Positions 29,301 to 39,265 are shown, counted from the stretch's first letter. The stretch: DNA of 64,000 nt from an uncultured Erysipelotrichaceae bacterium (GCA_944325685.1 CALVBC010000026.1:19058-83057); one strand, 5' to 3'. Made by a program: numbers and translations. The notes: generated by a model from the sequence alone, not told the origin.

Positions 29301-31870
29301 TACTTCGCCTCATACCACGAATAGCCATAGCTCATCGAAACATCGAGTTTGACATGGAGGTCCATCGCACTAACCATCCCATCATGGACAAGCTCTTGCA
29401 TGACTTCCAATTCATCTTCAGGCACATCAAAGATCAGTTCATCGTGGATCTGTAAGACCATCTTTGACTTTAGTCCCTTTTCTTTGACCATCCTAGCGAT
29501 ATTAACCATCGCCACCTTGATGAGATCAGCAGCTGAACCCTGGACTTTTGAATTCATCGCTGCCCGTTTGGCAAATTCGTGTAAGCGGTGATCTTTCGAT
29601 CTGATCTCTGGGATATAGCGGCGTCTGCCTAAGATCGTCGTGACATAGCCGTTTTCTTCGCATTCTTTTATGGCTTCATCTAAGAAAGCCTTGATATTGG
29701 GATAGGTCATAAAGTAATCACTGATAAAATCCTTAGCTTCCATGACGGATACACCAGCTTGTTTGGCTAAGCCAAAATCACTGATACCGTAGATGACACC
29801 GAAGTTGATGGCTTTAGCTTTGCGACGGTGCATACTATCGACTTCATCGTGTTCTAGATGGAAGATATCCATCGCAGTCTTAGTGTGGATATCGATATCA
29901 TTGTTGAAGGCATGTTTCATCTTTTCTTCATCAGCTAATGAACTAAGGACCCTTAATTCGATCTGTGAGTAATCACTAGATAAAAGATAGTGACCATTAA
30001 CACCTTTGAAGGCTTTGCGTATCATCTTACCATCTTCATCACGGACGGTGATATTTTGAAGATTTGGCTCTGATGATGATAGACGACCAGTCTGCGTCAT
30101 GGTCTGTGAGAAGATCGTATGGATCTTCTTCTCTTCATCGATATACTTACTTAGACCTTCGATATAAGTTGTATAGAGTTTATTGTCTTTACGATACTCC
30201 ATGATCTGTCTGATGACTGGATGATATAGCTCAAGTTTTTCTAACTCTTCGACATTAGTTGAACGCTTCTTATTAGCTGGTAAACCAAGCTCATCAAATA
30301 GGACAGTTGCAAGTTGCGCAGGAGAATTGACATTGAACTCATGACCGACAGTATCAAAGATAGCTTGTTTTTTAGTGTCGATGCGGACCTTTAATTCGCT
30401 GCCGATCTCATCTAATACCTTTTGATCACAGATGATCCCTTCATTTTCCATCGCAAATAAGACATCGACTAGTGGTAATTCCACTTCGGTATAAAGCTTA
30501 TATAGGTCATCCTTCTTTAAGCCAGTTGTGATATCTTGATACTTTTCCGCTAAAAAGCCAGCGATCGTGCTCGCTCTTTTAGTTTGCGCGATCGAATCGA
30601 TCGCTTTTGGTTTTTTCGGTGTACCATAGATATCAGTGAGCGTTTCAATGATGATGCCATTTGAAGCTAAGATACTTTCAAGCGAATCATTGAGATTGTT
30701 CAAAAGGAAAGCCATGAGATAGATATCATCATTATTGTCGCCAAGTACTAGTCCATTATCCTTAAAGATGTGTTTGATGAATTTAAGATCGAAGAAGATC
30801 TTGTGTTTATCACTAGCTAAATACTTGATAGCTTTTTCATCATTAAGTAGATCTTCATATGGGATATATTCGATCTTATCACCTTTGGCAAATGTCATCC
30901 CATAGATCCTGGCGTTATAATATTTAAAACCATCAGTATCGATAAATATCAAAGTATCATCATCTAATAATCCATCACTGATCTTATCGGTCCTGATCGC
31001 CTTTACTTCACTGCTCCCTTTGACATCGAGCTTTTTGATCATAGAGCGCATCTCATACTTCTTATAGAATTCATTGACACCAAAGTCATCAAGTGCTAGC
31101 TTTAGATCTTCAAGTTTCACATCGATATCGATATCGGTCTTTATGACGGCTAACTCCCTCGATAAAAAGGCAGCATCTTTATCAGCGACTAATTTCTTCC
31201 TGAGTTTTGGATCAACATCATCGATATGGTCATAGATATCCTTGACACTATCATAGCTTCTCAAAAGCTTTATTGCCCCGACTTTTCCGATGCCATCGAC
31301 ACCTTTGATATTATCGCTCTTATCGCCCATCAGGCCCTTAAGATCTGGGATCTGTTCTGGTCTTACTGGCCAGATATCTTTGAGATTTTCATCATCGATG
31401 ATATCGATATCGCTAAGGCCTTGACGCATGAAATACACATGGGTCGATCGATCAAGCAACTGTAAGATATCCTTATCACTGGTCAAGATACAGACATCAA
31501 CAGAAGGATATTTTTTAGCGATCGAACCGATGATATCATCTCCTTCGACATCATCATATTCTAGATATGGTACATGATAGGCACTTAAAAACTCCCGCAC
31601 TAATTTAAATTGGGGCACAAGCTCAACAGGCGCCGGTTTTCGATTAGCCTTATATTCAGGGTCTAATTCATGGCGAAAATTGTGTTTGCCCTTATCAAAA
31701 GCGACAACACAGTATTCTGGATGGATGAGTGACAAGGCTTTATTGAACATATTGGCAAACGCAAAGACGGCGTTTGTATAAACGCCATCGCTTGTCTTCA
31801 TCATGTTGTGACTAGTTGCATAGTAAGCTCTGAATAATACCGAGTTACCATCGATCAATAACATTTTCAT
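29300..31870 (-). CDS. polA: DNA polymerase I
   Basis: Pol I fills repair gaps and removes RNA primers. The 856-residue chain has an intact 5'-3' exonuclease (LLIDGNSVLFRAYYA, GDKSDNIKGVDGIG), a middle 3'-5' exonuclease-like domain, and a polymerase domain with SSDYSQIELRVLS (motif A), RRKAKAINFGVIYG (motif B) and QIHDELIFD (motif C). The middle domain lacks the Asp-x-Glu motif (DTDGF at the equivalent place), so proofreading is probably lost, as in other Bacilli enzymes. AGAGGA precedes the start, 4 bases after the ZnuA-like gene. Confidence 0.97.
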   Translation of the reverse strand: MKMLLIDGNSVLFRAYYATSHNMMKTSDGVYTNAVFAFANMFNKALSLIHPEYCVVAFDKGKHNFRHELDPEYKANRKPAPVELVPQFKLVREFLSAYHVPYLEYDDVEGDDIIGSIAKKYPSVDVCILTSDKDILQLLDRSTHVYFMRQGLSDIDIIDDENLKDIWPVRPEQIPDLKGLMGDKSDNIKGVDGIGKVGAIKLLRSYDSVKDIYDHIDDVDPKLRKKLVADKDAAFLSRELAVIKTDIDIDVKLEDLKLALDDFGVNEFYKKYEMRSMIKKLDVKGSSEVKAIRTDKISDGLLDDDTLIFIDTDGFKYYNARIYGMTFAKGDKIEYIPYEDLLNDEKAIKYLASDKHKIFFDLKFIKHIFKDNGLVLGDNNDDIYLMAFLLNNLNDSLESILASNGIIIETLTDIYGTPKKPKAIDSIAQTKRASTIAGFLAEKYQDITTGLKKDDLYKLYTEVELPLVDVLFAMENEGIICDQKVLDEIGSELKVRIDTKKQAIFDTVGHEFNVNSPAQLATVLFDELGLPANKKRSTNVEELEKLELYHPVIRQIMEYRKDNKLYTTYIEGLSKYIDEEKKIHTIFSQTMTQTGRLSSSEPNLQNITVRDEDGKMIRKAFKGVNGHYLLSSDYSQIELRVLSSLADEEKMKHAFNNDIDIHTKTAMDIFHLEHDEVDSMHRRKAKAINFGVIYGISDFGLAKQAGVSVMEAKDFISDYFMTYPNIKAFLDEAIKECEENGYVTTILGRRRYIPEIRSKDHRLHEFAKRAAMNSKVQGSAADLIKVAMVNIARMVKEKGLKSKMVLQIHDELIFDVPEDELEVMQELVHDGMVSAMDLHVKLDVSMSYGYSWYEAK

Positions 31871-31873
31871 ATA

Positions 31874-32899
31874 CTATTCCTCTATAAGTTCAGCGACACT
31901 GCCGTTTGTCTGTTGGGTCATAAGGACATCAGTCGTCAAATTCTCTAAGACATTGAGATTCTCATACATGATCGAAAGATAATCCTTATTAGCTGCGATC
32001 TGTGAAGGAGTCAAACTGCTGAGATTGCTGATGTTGACACGAGTAAGACCAAGCTCGGTCTCTAGTTCATTGAACAAGGCGATCATCTCATCGGTCATAT
32101 TTGGTTCATAAGCGATATATTGGACATTATCGGCGACGATACGCTCTTTGATGAGCTGTAATTGTTGATCAGTTGGTAAAGTCCCGTATTTTGACATACA
32201 GACTGGATATATCTGGAAGCCATAAGCCTTTTGCCAGTTACCGAGATTTGGTGTCATCGTTACGAATTTGATCGTCTGGTTATTGTCTTTGAGCCTTTGG
32301 GCTAATTCTTGATAAGAAGCATCTAAACGGATGAGGTCCTCTTTTAAAGCCTCGTAATTGGCACTGAAGACATCAGCCCTTTCAACATAATTGGTGGCAA
32401 AGATGTTATAGATGCGCTCCGCCATCGATAGCATACCGATCGGATCGGTCCAAAGCGCTAGGTCATTTTCATTGGTGTCGATCGCGTTGAAACAATCACC
32501 ACTGTAATAAGGTGATTCGATATAGCTCTCATTACCATCGACATAGACCAGAGTATACCGTTGGAATTTATAGATCGCATTGAGCTCACTTAGATCGACG
32601 ACTTGGACACCACTGCTTTCGATCTCATTGCTATATAACTCAAGATAAGGTTCAAGCGAACCGATGTGAAAGAAATATAACGAGTGATCTAATAGCTCTT
32701 GATAGTTCGCTACGACATTGGCGGTCTGGACCAATTCATTTTCTTGGATCGAATAGCTCTCTAAAGAATCACCGACGATCCGATCGATCAGATAACCGAC
32801 CGGATAGACGGAATAAGTTATATATGTCCGATCACTTGAACAGCCACTGACCGGTAGGATAAGCAATAACGCTAAACACAAAGACAATATTTTCTTCAT
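31874..32899 (-). CDS. ZnuA-like substrate-binding lipoprotein with altered metal site
   Basis: The 341-residue protein has a lipoprotein signal (hydrophobic stretch and lipobox PVSGC at about residues 16-20) and the overall fold landmarks of cluster A-I metal-binding proteins: SVYPVGYLIDRIVGD, a central helix, and YIAYEPNMTDEMIALFNEL. Of the usual three His ligands, only FHIGS is obvious; the second region reads ALWTDP where HVWLSP-like is expected, and the third reads MTPNLGNW in place of H-x-x-F. Metal binding is therefore uncertain. No ABC ATPase or permease is adjacent. TATAAT ends six bases before ATG 32899, and GGAG lies just beyond. Confidence 0.7.
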   Translation of the reverse strand: MKKILSLCLALLLILPVSGCSSDRTYITYSVYPVGYLIDRIVGDSLESYSIQENELVQTANVVANYQELLDHSLYFFHIGSLEPYLELYSNEIESSGVQVVDLSELNAIYKFQRYTLVYVDGNESYIESPYYSGDCFNAIDTNENDLALWTDPIGMLSMAERIYNIFATNYVERADVFSANYEALKEDLIRLDASYQELAQRLKDNNQTIKFVTMTPNLGNWQKAYGFQIYPVCMSKYGTLPTDQQLQLIKERIVADNVQYIAYEPNMTDEMIALFNELETELGLTRVNISNLSSLTPSQIAANKDYLSIMYENLNVLENLTTDVLMTQQTNGSVAELIEE

Positions 32900-32905
32900 G
32901 TGGAT

Positions 32906-32911
32906 ATTATA
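32906..32911 (-). promoter_or_regulatory. TATAAT six bases before the ZnuA-like gene
   Basis: A perfect TATAAT lies in the 18-base gap between trmB and this gene, ending six bases before ATG. GGAG directly upstream is 12 bases from the ATG, marginal for a ribosome site. Operon read-through and an internal leaderless promoter are both possible. Confidence 0.45.
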
Positions 32912-32917
32912 CTCCTG

Positions 32918-33529
32918 TTAGGCTTTTTTAAAAACCGCATAATAGATCGGTTGACCATTATCGGTAAATTTCTTTTCATAAGCAGTCATGACATCATCGT
33001 TTTCGACACGATGACGATCAGTAGAAAAATCACACATCTTATAGCCATGATCTAAAAAACTCATGATCGAAAAATCAAAGAAAGCACTGTTATCGGTCTT
33101 AAAGTATATCATCCCATCATCTTTTAAGACTTGATCATAGATATCCAAAAAGCTCTTATAGGTCATCCGCCTTTTGGCGTGTCCTTTTTTAGGCCATGGG
33201 TCACTAAACTGGAGATAGATACGATCGACGATCTTTGAAAAGTACTTTAAAAGCTTTTTGACATCATCGTGGATGACATAGACATTTTTTAGACCCATTT
33301 CTTCAAACTTCATGATCGCTCTTGCGACACAGACCTCCTCCTTTTCATAGCCGATATAGAGGATGTCTTTATTCCTTTGGGCACTGTGCAAGATAAAATC
33401 ACCCATCCCCATACCAAGTTCAAGGTAGATGGCTTTATAGGCTTTTGTATCTGGTAGTACATCTTTGATCAGATAGTGTTTTTCATTAGCGAGATATGGC
33501 GCTACCCATTTTTTCTTTCTTATACGCAT
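32918..33529 (-). CDS. trmB: tRNA (guanine-46-N7)-methyltransferase
   Basis: TrmB makes m7G46 in tRNA variable loops. The 203-residue protein shows LGMGMGDFILHSA (SAM site), QFSDPWPKKGHAKRRMTYKSFLD (first and second halves of the family signature), and ends near AYEKKFTDNGQPIYYAVFKK. It follows the pnp terminator, and the start at 33529 has no ribosome site. TATTAA ends six bases upstream, consistent with a leaderless start. The ZnuA-like gene and polA follow closely. Confidence 0.95.
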   Translation of the reverse strand: MRIRKKKWVAPYLANEKHYLIKDVLPDTKAYKAIYLELGMGMGDFILHSAQRNKDILYIGYEKEEVCVARAIMKFEEMGLKNVYVIHDDVKKLLKYFSKIVDRIYLQFSDPWPKKGHAKRRMTYKSFLDIYDQVLKDDGMIYFKTDNSAFFDFSIMSFLDHGYKMCDFSTDRHRVENDDVMTAYEKKFTDNGQPIYYAVFKKA

Positions 33530-33540
33530 AGCTTGTTAAT

Positions 33541-33565
33541 AAAAGGATGATCACTCATCCTTTTT
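33541..33565 (-). terminator. Terminator after pnp
   Basis: On the minus strand AAAAAGGATGA - GTGA - TCATCCTTTT forms a ten-pair hairpin with a T run continuing as ATTA. The pnp stop codon lies in its loop. trmB starts 12 bases beyond. Confidence 0.82.
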
Positions 33566-35725
33566 CTTACCGAAGAAACGAACTTCACCAGTTGGTCTTG
33601 ATTCGTGTTTTTCTTCTTTCTTTGGTTTCTCTAAGAGATCTTTCGCACTGACATTGATCCGACCTTTGTCATCGATCTCGATGACTTTGACCTTGATCAT
33701 ATCCCCGATCTTGAGGACATCTTCTGGTTTGTCGATGCGCTTGTTAGCGATCTTTGAAACATGTAAGAGCGCTTCTTTATTGCGGTATAGTTCAACAAAG
33801 GCGCCAAATTTTTCTAAGCGGATGACTTTACTATCATAGATCTCACCGACTTGGACTTCTCTGATGATATCGTAGATGATACCTTTAGCCTTATCGATCA
33901 TCTCACGATCTTGATGGTAGATGACACACTTACCATCATCGTCGATATCGATCTTGACACCACCGCATTCTTCGATGATCTGGTTGATGATCTTACCACC
34001 TGTACCGATGACCTCTCTGATCTTATCGACAGGGATATCGATCGTATCCATCTTCGGTGCATATTTAGAGACATCTTTACGTGGTTCACTGATCACTTGT
34101 AGCATATTGTCGAGGATGAATAGACGACCTTGTTTTGCTTGAGCGAGAGCTTCTTTAAAGATCTCTTTAGTGATACCTTTGATCTTGATATCCATCTGTA
34201 AAGCAGTGATACCATCTTTAGTACCAGCTACTTTGAAATCCATGTCACCATAGTGATCTTCCATACCTTGAATATCACTTAAGATCGTATAGTGATCACC
34301 ATAAGTTATAAGACCCATCGCGATACCAGCGACTGGAGCTTTGATCGGGACACCAGCTGCCATCAAAGACATCGTGCCAGCACAGATCGAAGCCTGTGAC
34401 GATGAACCATTTGATTCTAATACTTCAGCGACCGTCCTGATCGCATATGGGAATTCTTCTTCACTTGGTAATACTTGTAATAGTGCTCTTTCACCTAGTG
34501 CACCATGACCGATCTCCCTGCGTCCTGGATTTCCCATCCTACCGACTTCACCAACTGAGTAAGGTGGGAAGTTATAATGATGCATGAAACGCTTCTCTTC
34601 GACATCAGTGATATCATCGATGATCTGATTGTCACCAAGTGGACCTAAGGTCGTTACAGATAATACTTGCGTCTCACCACGGGTGAACATAGCACTACCA
34701 TGTGCTCTTGGTAAGAGATCGACTTGTGAATCTAATGGTCTGATCTCATCAAGAGCTCTTCCATCAGGTCTGATCTTTTCCACGCTGATCAGTCTTCTGA
34801 CTTCACCAGCAACGATCTCTGTACAGTATTCTGTAGCTTGTTTAGCTGCTTTTTCTTTATCGATCGATAGTTCTACTTCCGTCTCACTGAAATGTAAAGC
34901 CATCTCATCGGTGATCTCATCGATCTTACCATATCGTTCTAGCTTTTGTTTGATGGAGACAGCTTCTTCTAGACGTGCTTTACCATTTGCATCCACATAT
35001 GCTTTTACTTCAGGAGCGATCTCATATAAGGTGACTTCCATCTTTTCCTTGCCACACTTAGCGATGATCTCTTCTTGATATGCACATAATTTCTTGATGT
35101 ATTCATGACCGAACATCAGTCCATCAAGCATCACTTCTTCACTGACTTCCTTGGCACCAGCTTCGACCATATTGATCGCCTCTTTAGTACCAGCGATCGT
35201 CAAATGGATCAAAGAACGCTCTTCTTCTTCCTTTGTTGGGTTGATGATGTATTTGCCATCGACATAGCCAACGACAACACCAGCTACTGGGCCATCAAAT
35301 GGGATATTAGAGATACATAGCGCTAATGATGAACCAAACAGTGCTGCCATCTCTTGTGAGCGATCTTGGTCAACGGATAAAACGGTATTGACGACTTGGA
35401 CTTCATTACGGAAGCCTTCAGCGAATAGTGGTCTGATCGGACGGTCGATCAAACGCGCCGTCAAGGTCGCATGTTCACTAGGTCTACCTTCTCGTCTTAA
35501 GAAACCACCAGGGATCTTACCGACGGAGTATAACTTTTCTTCAAAACTTACCGTCAAAGGGAAAAAATCCGTATCTTTAGCGACAGAAGATGCGGTAGCA
35601 GTCGATAAGATGACGGTGTCATCATATCTGACAAGTACTGATCCTCCTGCTTGTTTGGCGATCTCGCCTGTTTCAATAGTAAGATTTCTTCCTTCTAGAT
35701 CAAAATGAAATACTTCTTTTGCCAT
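33551..35725 (-). CDS. pnp: Polyribonucleotide nucleotidyltransferase (PNPase)
   Basis: PNPase degrades RNA phosphorolytically from the 3' end. The 724-residue protein has two RNase PH domains (first with [42 protein letters not shown]; second with [28 protein letters not shown]), a KH domain near [22 protein letters not shown], and an S1 domain ([21 protein letters not shown]). Domain order and length are standard. It is a single-gene unit between two terminators, with a leader of about 40 bases. Confidence 0.98.
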   Translation of the reverse strand: MAKEVFHFDLEGRNLTIETGEIAKQAGGSVLVRYDDTVILSTATASSVAKDTDFFPLTVSFEEKLYSVGKIPGGFLRREGRPSEHATLTARLIDRPIRPLFAEGFRNEVQVVNTVLSVDQDRSQEMAALFGSSLALCISNIPFDGPVAGVVVGYVDGKYIINPTKEEEERSLIHLTIAGTKEAINMVEAGAKEVSEEVMLDGLMFGHEYIKKLCAYQEEIIAKCGKEKMEVTLYEIAPEVKAYVDANGKARLEEAVSIKQKLERYGKIDEITDEMALHFSETEVELSIDKEKAAKQATEYCTEIVAGEVRRLISVEKIRPDGRALDEIRPLDSQVDLLPRAHGSAMFTRGETQVLSVTTLGPLGDNQIIDDITDVEEKRFMHHYNFPPYSVGEVGRMGNPGRREIGHGALGERALLQVLPSEEEFPYAIRTVAEVLESNGSSSQASICAGTMSLMAAGVPIKAPVAGIAMGLITYGDHYTILSDIQGMEDHYGDMDFKVAGTKDGITALQMDIKIKGITKEIFKEALAQAKQGRLFILDNMLQVISEPRKDVSKYAPKMDTIDIPVDKIREVIGTGGKIINQIIEECGGVKIDIDDDGKCVIYHQDREMIDKAKGIIYDIIREVQVGEIYDSKVIRLEKFGAFVELYRNKEALLHVSKIANKRIDKPEDVLKIGDMIKVKVIEIDDKGRINVSAKDLLEKPKKEEKHESRPTGEVRFFGKKKDE

Positions 35726-35765
35726 TTCTTACTTTCTTTCCTCTTCTTTTCTCTTAAACGTCAAT

Positions 35766-35774
35766 ATTCTAGCA
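35766..35774 (-). promoter_or_regulatory. Extended -10 for pnp
   Basis: TGCTAGAAT lies about 40 bases before the pnp start, downstream of the yebC terminator. The leader contains AGAGG and purine tracts. The -35 region is weak. Confidence 0.5.
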
Positions 35775-35795
35775 TAATATCCCCTTTAATTAAAT

Positions 35796-35817
35796 AAAAA
35801 AGGAGATCGCTCTCCTT
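35796..35817 (-). terminator. Terminator after yebC
   Basis: On the minus strand AAGGAGA - GCGA - TCTCCTT followed by TTTTATTT is a seven-pair hairpin with T run. It overlaps the last bases of yebC. Confidence 0.85.
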
Positions 35818-36538
35818 AATCTTCGATAACGTTGTGGAAGACTTCTTGGACATCATCGACTTCATCCAAAAGCCTTAATAGACGTTCCCACATCTCCTTA
35901 TCTTCAGCATTTTCTAATTTGACATACTCATGAGGGATCATCTTTATCGCACAAACTGAGAATTCAACTCCTGGGATCAATGCTTCGATCGCTTCTTGTG
36001 CTTTATGTAGATCACTTGGATCGGCATAGACGGTCATGATGCCATCTTCGACTTCTAAGTCATTCACATTGACATCATTTTCGATGAGCGTCTCTAGCAT
36101 CTTTTCTTCATCATCGTAGTTGAATGATAGAACAGCTAAGTTGTCATAATTGAAAGATACTGAACCCTTGACACCTAACTTGCAATGCGACTTGTTGAAA
36201 CAAGAATTCATCGCCGCTACAGTACGGTTAGAATTGTCCGTCAAACAATCGATGATGATCGTTGCACCACTTGGACCGATGCCTTCATAGCGCAAAGAAT
36301 CGTAGTTCTCGTTTGAGCCACCTTTTGCCTTTTCAATGGCTCTTTTTATGACATCAGAAGGTACTTGGTTAGCCTTCGCTTCAGCGATCTTTCTTTTGAG
36401 GGATAAGTTCATCTCTGGATCAGGGACACCACTTTTGGCAGCGATGTATAATTCCTTGCCATATCTTGAATACAGTTTTGATTTCATTGCGGCTGTCTTA
36501 GCCATTGAGGCAGCACGCACTTCATGTGCTCTTCCCAT
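35816..36538 (-). CDS. yebC: YebC/TACO1 family protein
   Basis: YebC-type proteins help ribosomes through proline-rich or difficult stretches and were earlier described as transcriptional regulators. The 240-residue product starts MGRAHEVRAASMAKTAAMKSKLYSRYGKE-like (first 10 residues given by MGRAHEVRAA), has PDPEMNLSLKRKI-type segment near residue 40, and YEGIGPSGATIIIDCLTDN. Length matches. It has GGAG ten bases upstream and a TATAAT at 36568-36573, giving a normal leader of about 25 bases. Confidence 0.94.
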   Translation of the reverse strand: MGRAHEVRAASMAKTAAMKSKLYSRYGKELYIAAKSGVPDPEMNLSLKRKIAEAKANQVPSDVIKRAIEKAKGGSNENYDSLRYEGIGPSGATIIIDCLTDNSNRTVAAMNSCFNKSHCKLGVKGSVSFNYDNLAVLSFNYDDEEKMLETLIENDVNVNDLEVEDGIMTVYADPSDLHKAQEAIEALIPGVEFSVCAIKMIPHEYVKLENAEDKEMWERLLRLLDEVDDVQEVFHNVIED

Positions 36539-36567
36539 TTAATCTCACTCCTTTATTTAACTTGTAC

Positions 36568-36573
36568 ATTATA
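36568..36573 (-). promoter_or_regulatory. -10 element for yebC
   Basis: TATAAT on the minus strand (in GTGTATAATG) lies 29 bases before the yebC ATG and is followed by a leader with AAAGGAG. This contrasts with the leaderless geometry of other units here. Confidence 0.55.
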
Positions 36574-36575
36574 CA

Positions 36576-37037
36576 CTATAATGTGGAAATGTAATCATCT
36601 AATTTTTGGATGAAATCGCTTTGATGATCTATATACTCCTTAGGTATAAAATGGATTGCTTTTTCGATCAGTTCATTGATATCATCGTCTTCATTTAAAG
36701 CGAGGATATATCCTTCATCTTTGAATTTAGTGACGATCTCTAGTTGATGGTCATTGGTATGTTCGTGGTATTTTTTAAGCCTTGCACATGCGATGACCTT
36801 CTTATGTTTTTTAAGTGCGCTTAAGATCGATCCCACCCCACCATGGGTGATGACGATATCCGCTTCTTCAATGTGCTTGATAAAGGCATCTTGATCCATG
36901 TAGTCAAGATGGTCGATGCCATCACAGCGCGTATAACCATTTTGGATAAAGATGTCATGACCTTTGATCTTCTTAGCTTCAGCGATCAGACGATCAAAGG
37001 CTTTGTCTTGCGTTCCTAATGTCACAAAGATCTTCAA
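36576..37037 (-). CDS. Alg13-like glycosyltransferase subunit (C-terminal half of GT28)
   Basis: The protein of about 153 residues matches the UDP-sugar-binding half of GT28 enzymes: KIFVTLGTQDKAFDRLI at the N-terminus and ADIVITHGGVGSILSAL (the GGxGS donor-binding loop). In bacterial exopolysaccharide loci such proteins pair with an Alg14-like membrane anchor, which is the gene immediately upstream. An ATG at 37052 is in frame, but GGGGAGG lies six bases before TTG 37037, and that TTG overlaps the partner's stop (TTGA). I therefore choose TTG. Sugar and acceptor are unknown. Confidence 0.85.
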   Translation of the reverse strand: MKIFVTLGTQDKAFDRLIAEAKKIKGHDIFIQNGYTRCDGIDHLDYMDQDAFIKHIEEADIVITHGGVGSILSALKKHKKVIACARLKKYHEHTNDHQLEIVTKFKDEGYILALNEDDDINELIEKAIHFIPKEYIDHQSDFIQKLDDYISTL

Positions 37038-37501
37038 AATAGACCTCCCCAATATTCACTTTCTGGATAGTACTTTTTAAGTTCAGGCCACTGGATGATG
37101 AATTTATCAGCGATCTTATACACCATCTTACCAGCCTCAGTCGGATGATAGACGTTGGCAAATGTCTCGATATAGATGACTTTCTTTTTAAAAAGATGGG
37201 CAATATAGCACATCGGTACCGCTGTATGGGTACCTGTTGTGATGATGACATCCGGTCTTATCTTTATGAAGTCGATAAAAGAGATGATGATATTAGCGGA
37301 AAAGATGAATAAGTACTTAAAAAGATGATCTTTAGTACCATATAGAAGATATTTGACCTTAGGATATCTTTCTTTAAGATATGCAGTGGTCTTGGTCTTT
37401 TCGGTGATGATAGTACTATCGTACTTTGAAAATAATGGGCTCAACTGTAAGAGCTCATTTAAATGTCCACCACCACTTGCGATAAATACGATCTTTTTCA
37501 C
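37034..37501 (-). CDS. Alg14-like glycosyltransferase subunit (membrane/acceptor half)
   Basis: The 155-residue product begins KKIVFIASGGGHLNELLQL, contains a hydrophobic segment (residues about 63-80), TTGTHTAVPMCYIAHLFKKKVIYIETFA, and ends ...WPELKKYYPESEYWGGLF-like (last residues YWGGLF). This is the Alg14/PssD pattern, which recruits the catalytic Alg13/PssE half to the membrane for transfer to a lipid-linked acceptor. The start is GTG 37501, with TATAAT ending six bases upstream and no ribosome site. It starts right after the ptsI terminator. Confidence 0.86.
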   Translation of the reverse strand: MKKIVFIASGGGHLNELLQLSPLFSKYDSTIITEKTKTTAYLKERYPKVKYLLYGTKDHLFKYLFIFSANIIISFIDFIKIRPDVIITTGTHTAVPMCYIAHLFKKKVIYIETFANVYHPTEAGKMVYKIADKFIIQWPELKKYYPESEYWGGLF

Positions 37502-37507
37502 TCTGCC

Positions 37508-37513
37508 ATTATA
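37508..37513 (-). promoter_or_regulatory. -10 element for the Alg14-like gene
   Basis: TATAAT on the minus strand ends six bases before GTG 37501. It sits at the tail of the ptsI terminator T run (TTTTTTATTTATAAT), so terminator and promoter abut. Confidence 0.52.
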
Positions 37514-37516
37514 AAT

Positions 37517-37550
37517 AAAAAAGCTGCCTTACTCAATTGAGCGGCAGCTT
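37517..37550 (-). terminator. Terminator after ptsI
   Basis: On the minus strand AAGCTGCC and GGCAGCTT pair across a 14-base loop that itself contains the palindrome CTCAATTGAG, followed by TTTTATTTAT. It lies 5 bases after the ptsI stop. Confidence 0.88.
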
Positions 37551-37555
37551 AACTT

Positions 37556-39265
37556 TTATCTATTTTTGAGATAATCCTCAACGTAGGCACGGATCTCATC
37601 TTGTGATTCTAGATCCAAGACCTTCTCCGCTAAGCCTTTCATCTCTTCGTAATTGAGGCTTCTGATCATCTTACGTGCTGGTAAGATCGATGGCGCCGTC
37701 ATCGAGAATTCATCAAGGCCTAAGCCAAGCAAGATCGGTGCAGCGACGACATCACTTGCAAGTTCACCACAGACACCACACCATTTACCATACTTATGAG
37801 CGGCATCGATCGCCTTTTTGATGAGGGTCAAGACACCTGGGTTAAGTGGTTGATATAGGTATGATACCTCTTTAGAGCCACGGTCAGCAGCCATCGTGTA
37901 TTGAGTGAGGTCATTAGTACCGATCGAAAAGAAATCAGCGTATTGAGCAAATTTCTCCGCCATGATCGCACTAGCAGGGATCTCGACCATCATACCGACT
38001 TCAATATTTTCACCGACATTGTACCCTTCTTTGATGAGCTTTTCTCTTTCTTCTTCATAGAGGGCTTTTGCGCGTTTGAATTCATCGATCGTAGCGATCA
38101 TCGGGAACATGATCGCTGCTCTACCATAAGCGCTAGCTCTTAAGATCGCTCTTAGTTGGGTCCTAAAGATATCTTGACGGTCAAGACATAGTCTTACAGC
38201 ACGATATCCTAAAAATGGATTTAGCTCTTCTGGGAACTCAAAGTAGTTTAGCTTCTTATCACCACCGATATCTAGTGTCCTAAAGACGACGCGTTTGCCA
38301 TTCATCCTTTCAAGGACTTCTTTATAAGCGACAAATTGTGTCTCTTCATCTGGGAAGTCATCAACTGAATCCATATAGAGGAATTCGGTACGATATAGGC
38401 CAACAGCTTCACCACCATTCTTGATGACACCATCGACATCCTTTGGTGTACCGATATTAGCTGCGATCTCGACCTTATGACCATCTAAGGAGATGCTCGG
38501 TTGATCGACTAATACTTTTAATGCTTCTTTTTCCGCTTTTAAGGCATCACCGCGCTTTGTATAGTCAGCGACGATATCTTCACTAGGCGAAACGATAACA
38601 TCACCTGTGGTAGCGTCCATCGCGATGATATCGCCATCTTTAGTGCCTTCTAAAATGCCACGGCAACCGACGACGGCTGGGATCTCTAAAGATCTAGCCA
38701 TGATCGCTGAGTGTGAAGTCCTACCACCCTCTTCTGTACAGAAGCCGATGATATAGTTTTTATCCATCTGAGCTGTATCACTTGGTGTAAGGTCACTAGC
38801 GACGATGATGACCTCTTCATCGATGGTCGTTAGATCAGGTACTTTGACCCCGATGATATTGCACAGTAAGCGATGTCCGACATCCTTGATATCAGCCGCT
38901 CTCTCTTTGAAGTATTCATCTTCCATCATCGAGAACATATTGACCATCATATCAGTCACTTCTTGACAAGCAGCATCAGCGTTACTTCCATCATTGATCT
39001 TCATTTCGATCTGACCCTGATATTCAGGGTCTTGTAGCATCGTCAAATGCGCATCGAAGATCTCTAATTCTTCGGGTTTTAACTTACCTGTAGCTCTCTC
39101 TTTGATCTTGGTGATATCAGCCTCAGTCTTAGCGACTGCCTCTTTGAATTTAGCTAATTCACTAGCTGTTTCACCTCTTGTTTCTTGTAAGACGATCTGT
39201 GGTTGGACATATTTATAGACCTTACCGACAACGATCCCACTTGATACAGCGATTCCTTTTAACAT
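37556..39265 (-). CDS. ptsI: PTS enzyme I (phosphoenolpyruvate-protein phosphotransferase)
   Basis: Enzyme I passes phosphate from phosphoenolpyruvate to HPr in the sugar phosphotransferase system. The 569-residue protein has the phosphorylated His in GGRTSHSAIMARSLEIPAVVG, GLYRTEFLYM, and the C-terminal PEP-binding barrel with FFSIGTNDLTQYTMAADR and GVCGELASD. ptsH, usually just upstream, is not here. AAGGAGAG precedes the start after a leader of about 40 bases with a promoter and cre-like site. Confidence 0.97.
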   Translation of the reverse strand: MLKGIAVSSGIVVGKVYKYVQPQIVLQETRGETASELAKFKEAVAKTEADITKIKERATGKLKPEELEIFDAHLTMLQDPEYQGQIEMKINDGSNADAACQEVTDMMVNMFSMMEDEYFKERAADIKDVGHRLLCNIIGVKVPDLTTIDEEVIIVASDLTPSDTAQMDKNYIIGFCTEEGGRTSHSAIMARSLEIPAVVGCRGILEGTKDGDIIAMDATTGDVIVSPSEDIVADYTKRGDALKAEKEALKVLVDQPSISLDGHKVEIAANIGTPKDVDGVIKNGGEAVGLYRTEFLYMDSVDDFPDEETQFVAYKEVLERMNGKRVVFRTLDIGGDKKLNYFEFPEELNPFLGYRAVRLCLDRQDIFRTQLRAILRASAYGRAAIMFPMIATIDEFKRAKALYEEEREKLIKEGYNVGENIEVGMMVEIPASAIMAEKFAQYADFFSIGTNDLTQYTMAADRGSKEVSYLYQPLNPGVLTLIKKAIDAAHKYGKWCGVCGELASDVVAAPILLGLGLDEFSMTAPSILPARKMIRSLNYEEMKGLAEKVLDLESQDEIRAYVEDYLKNR

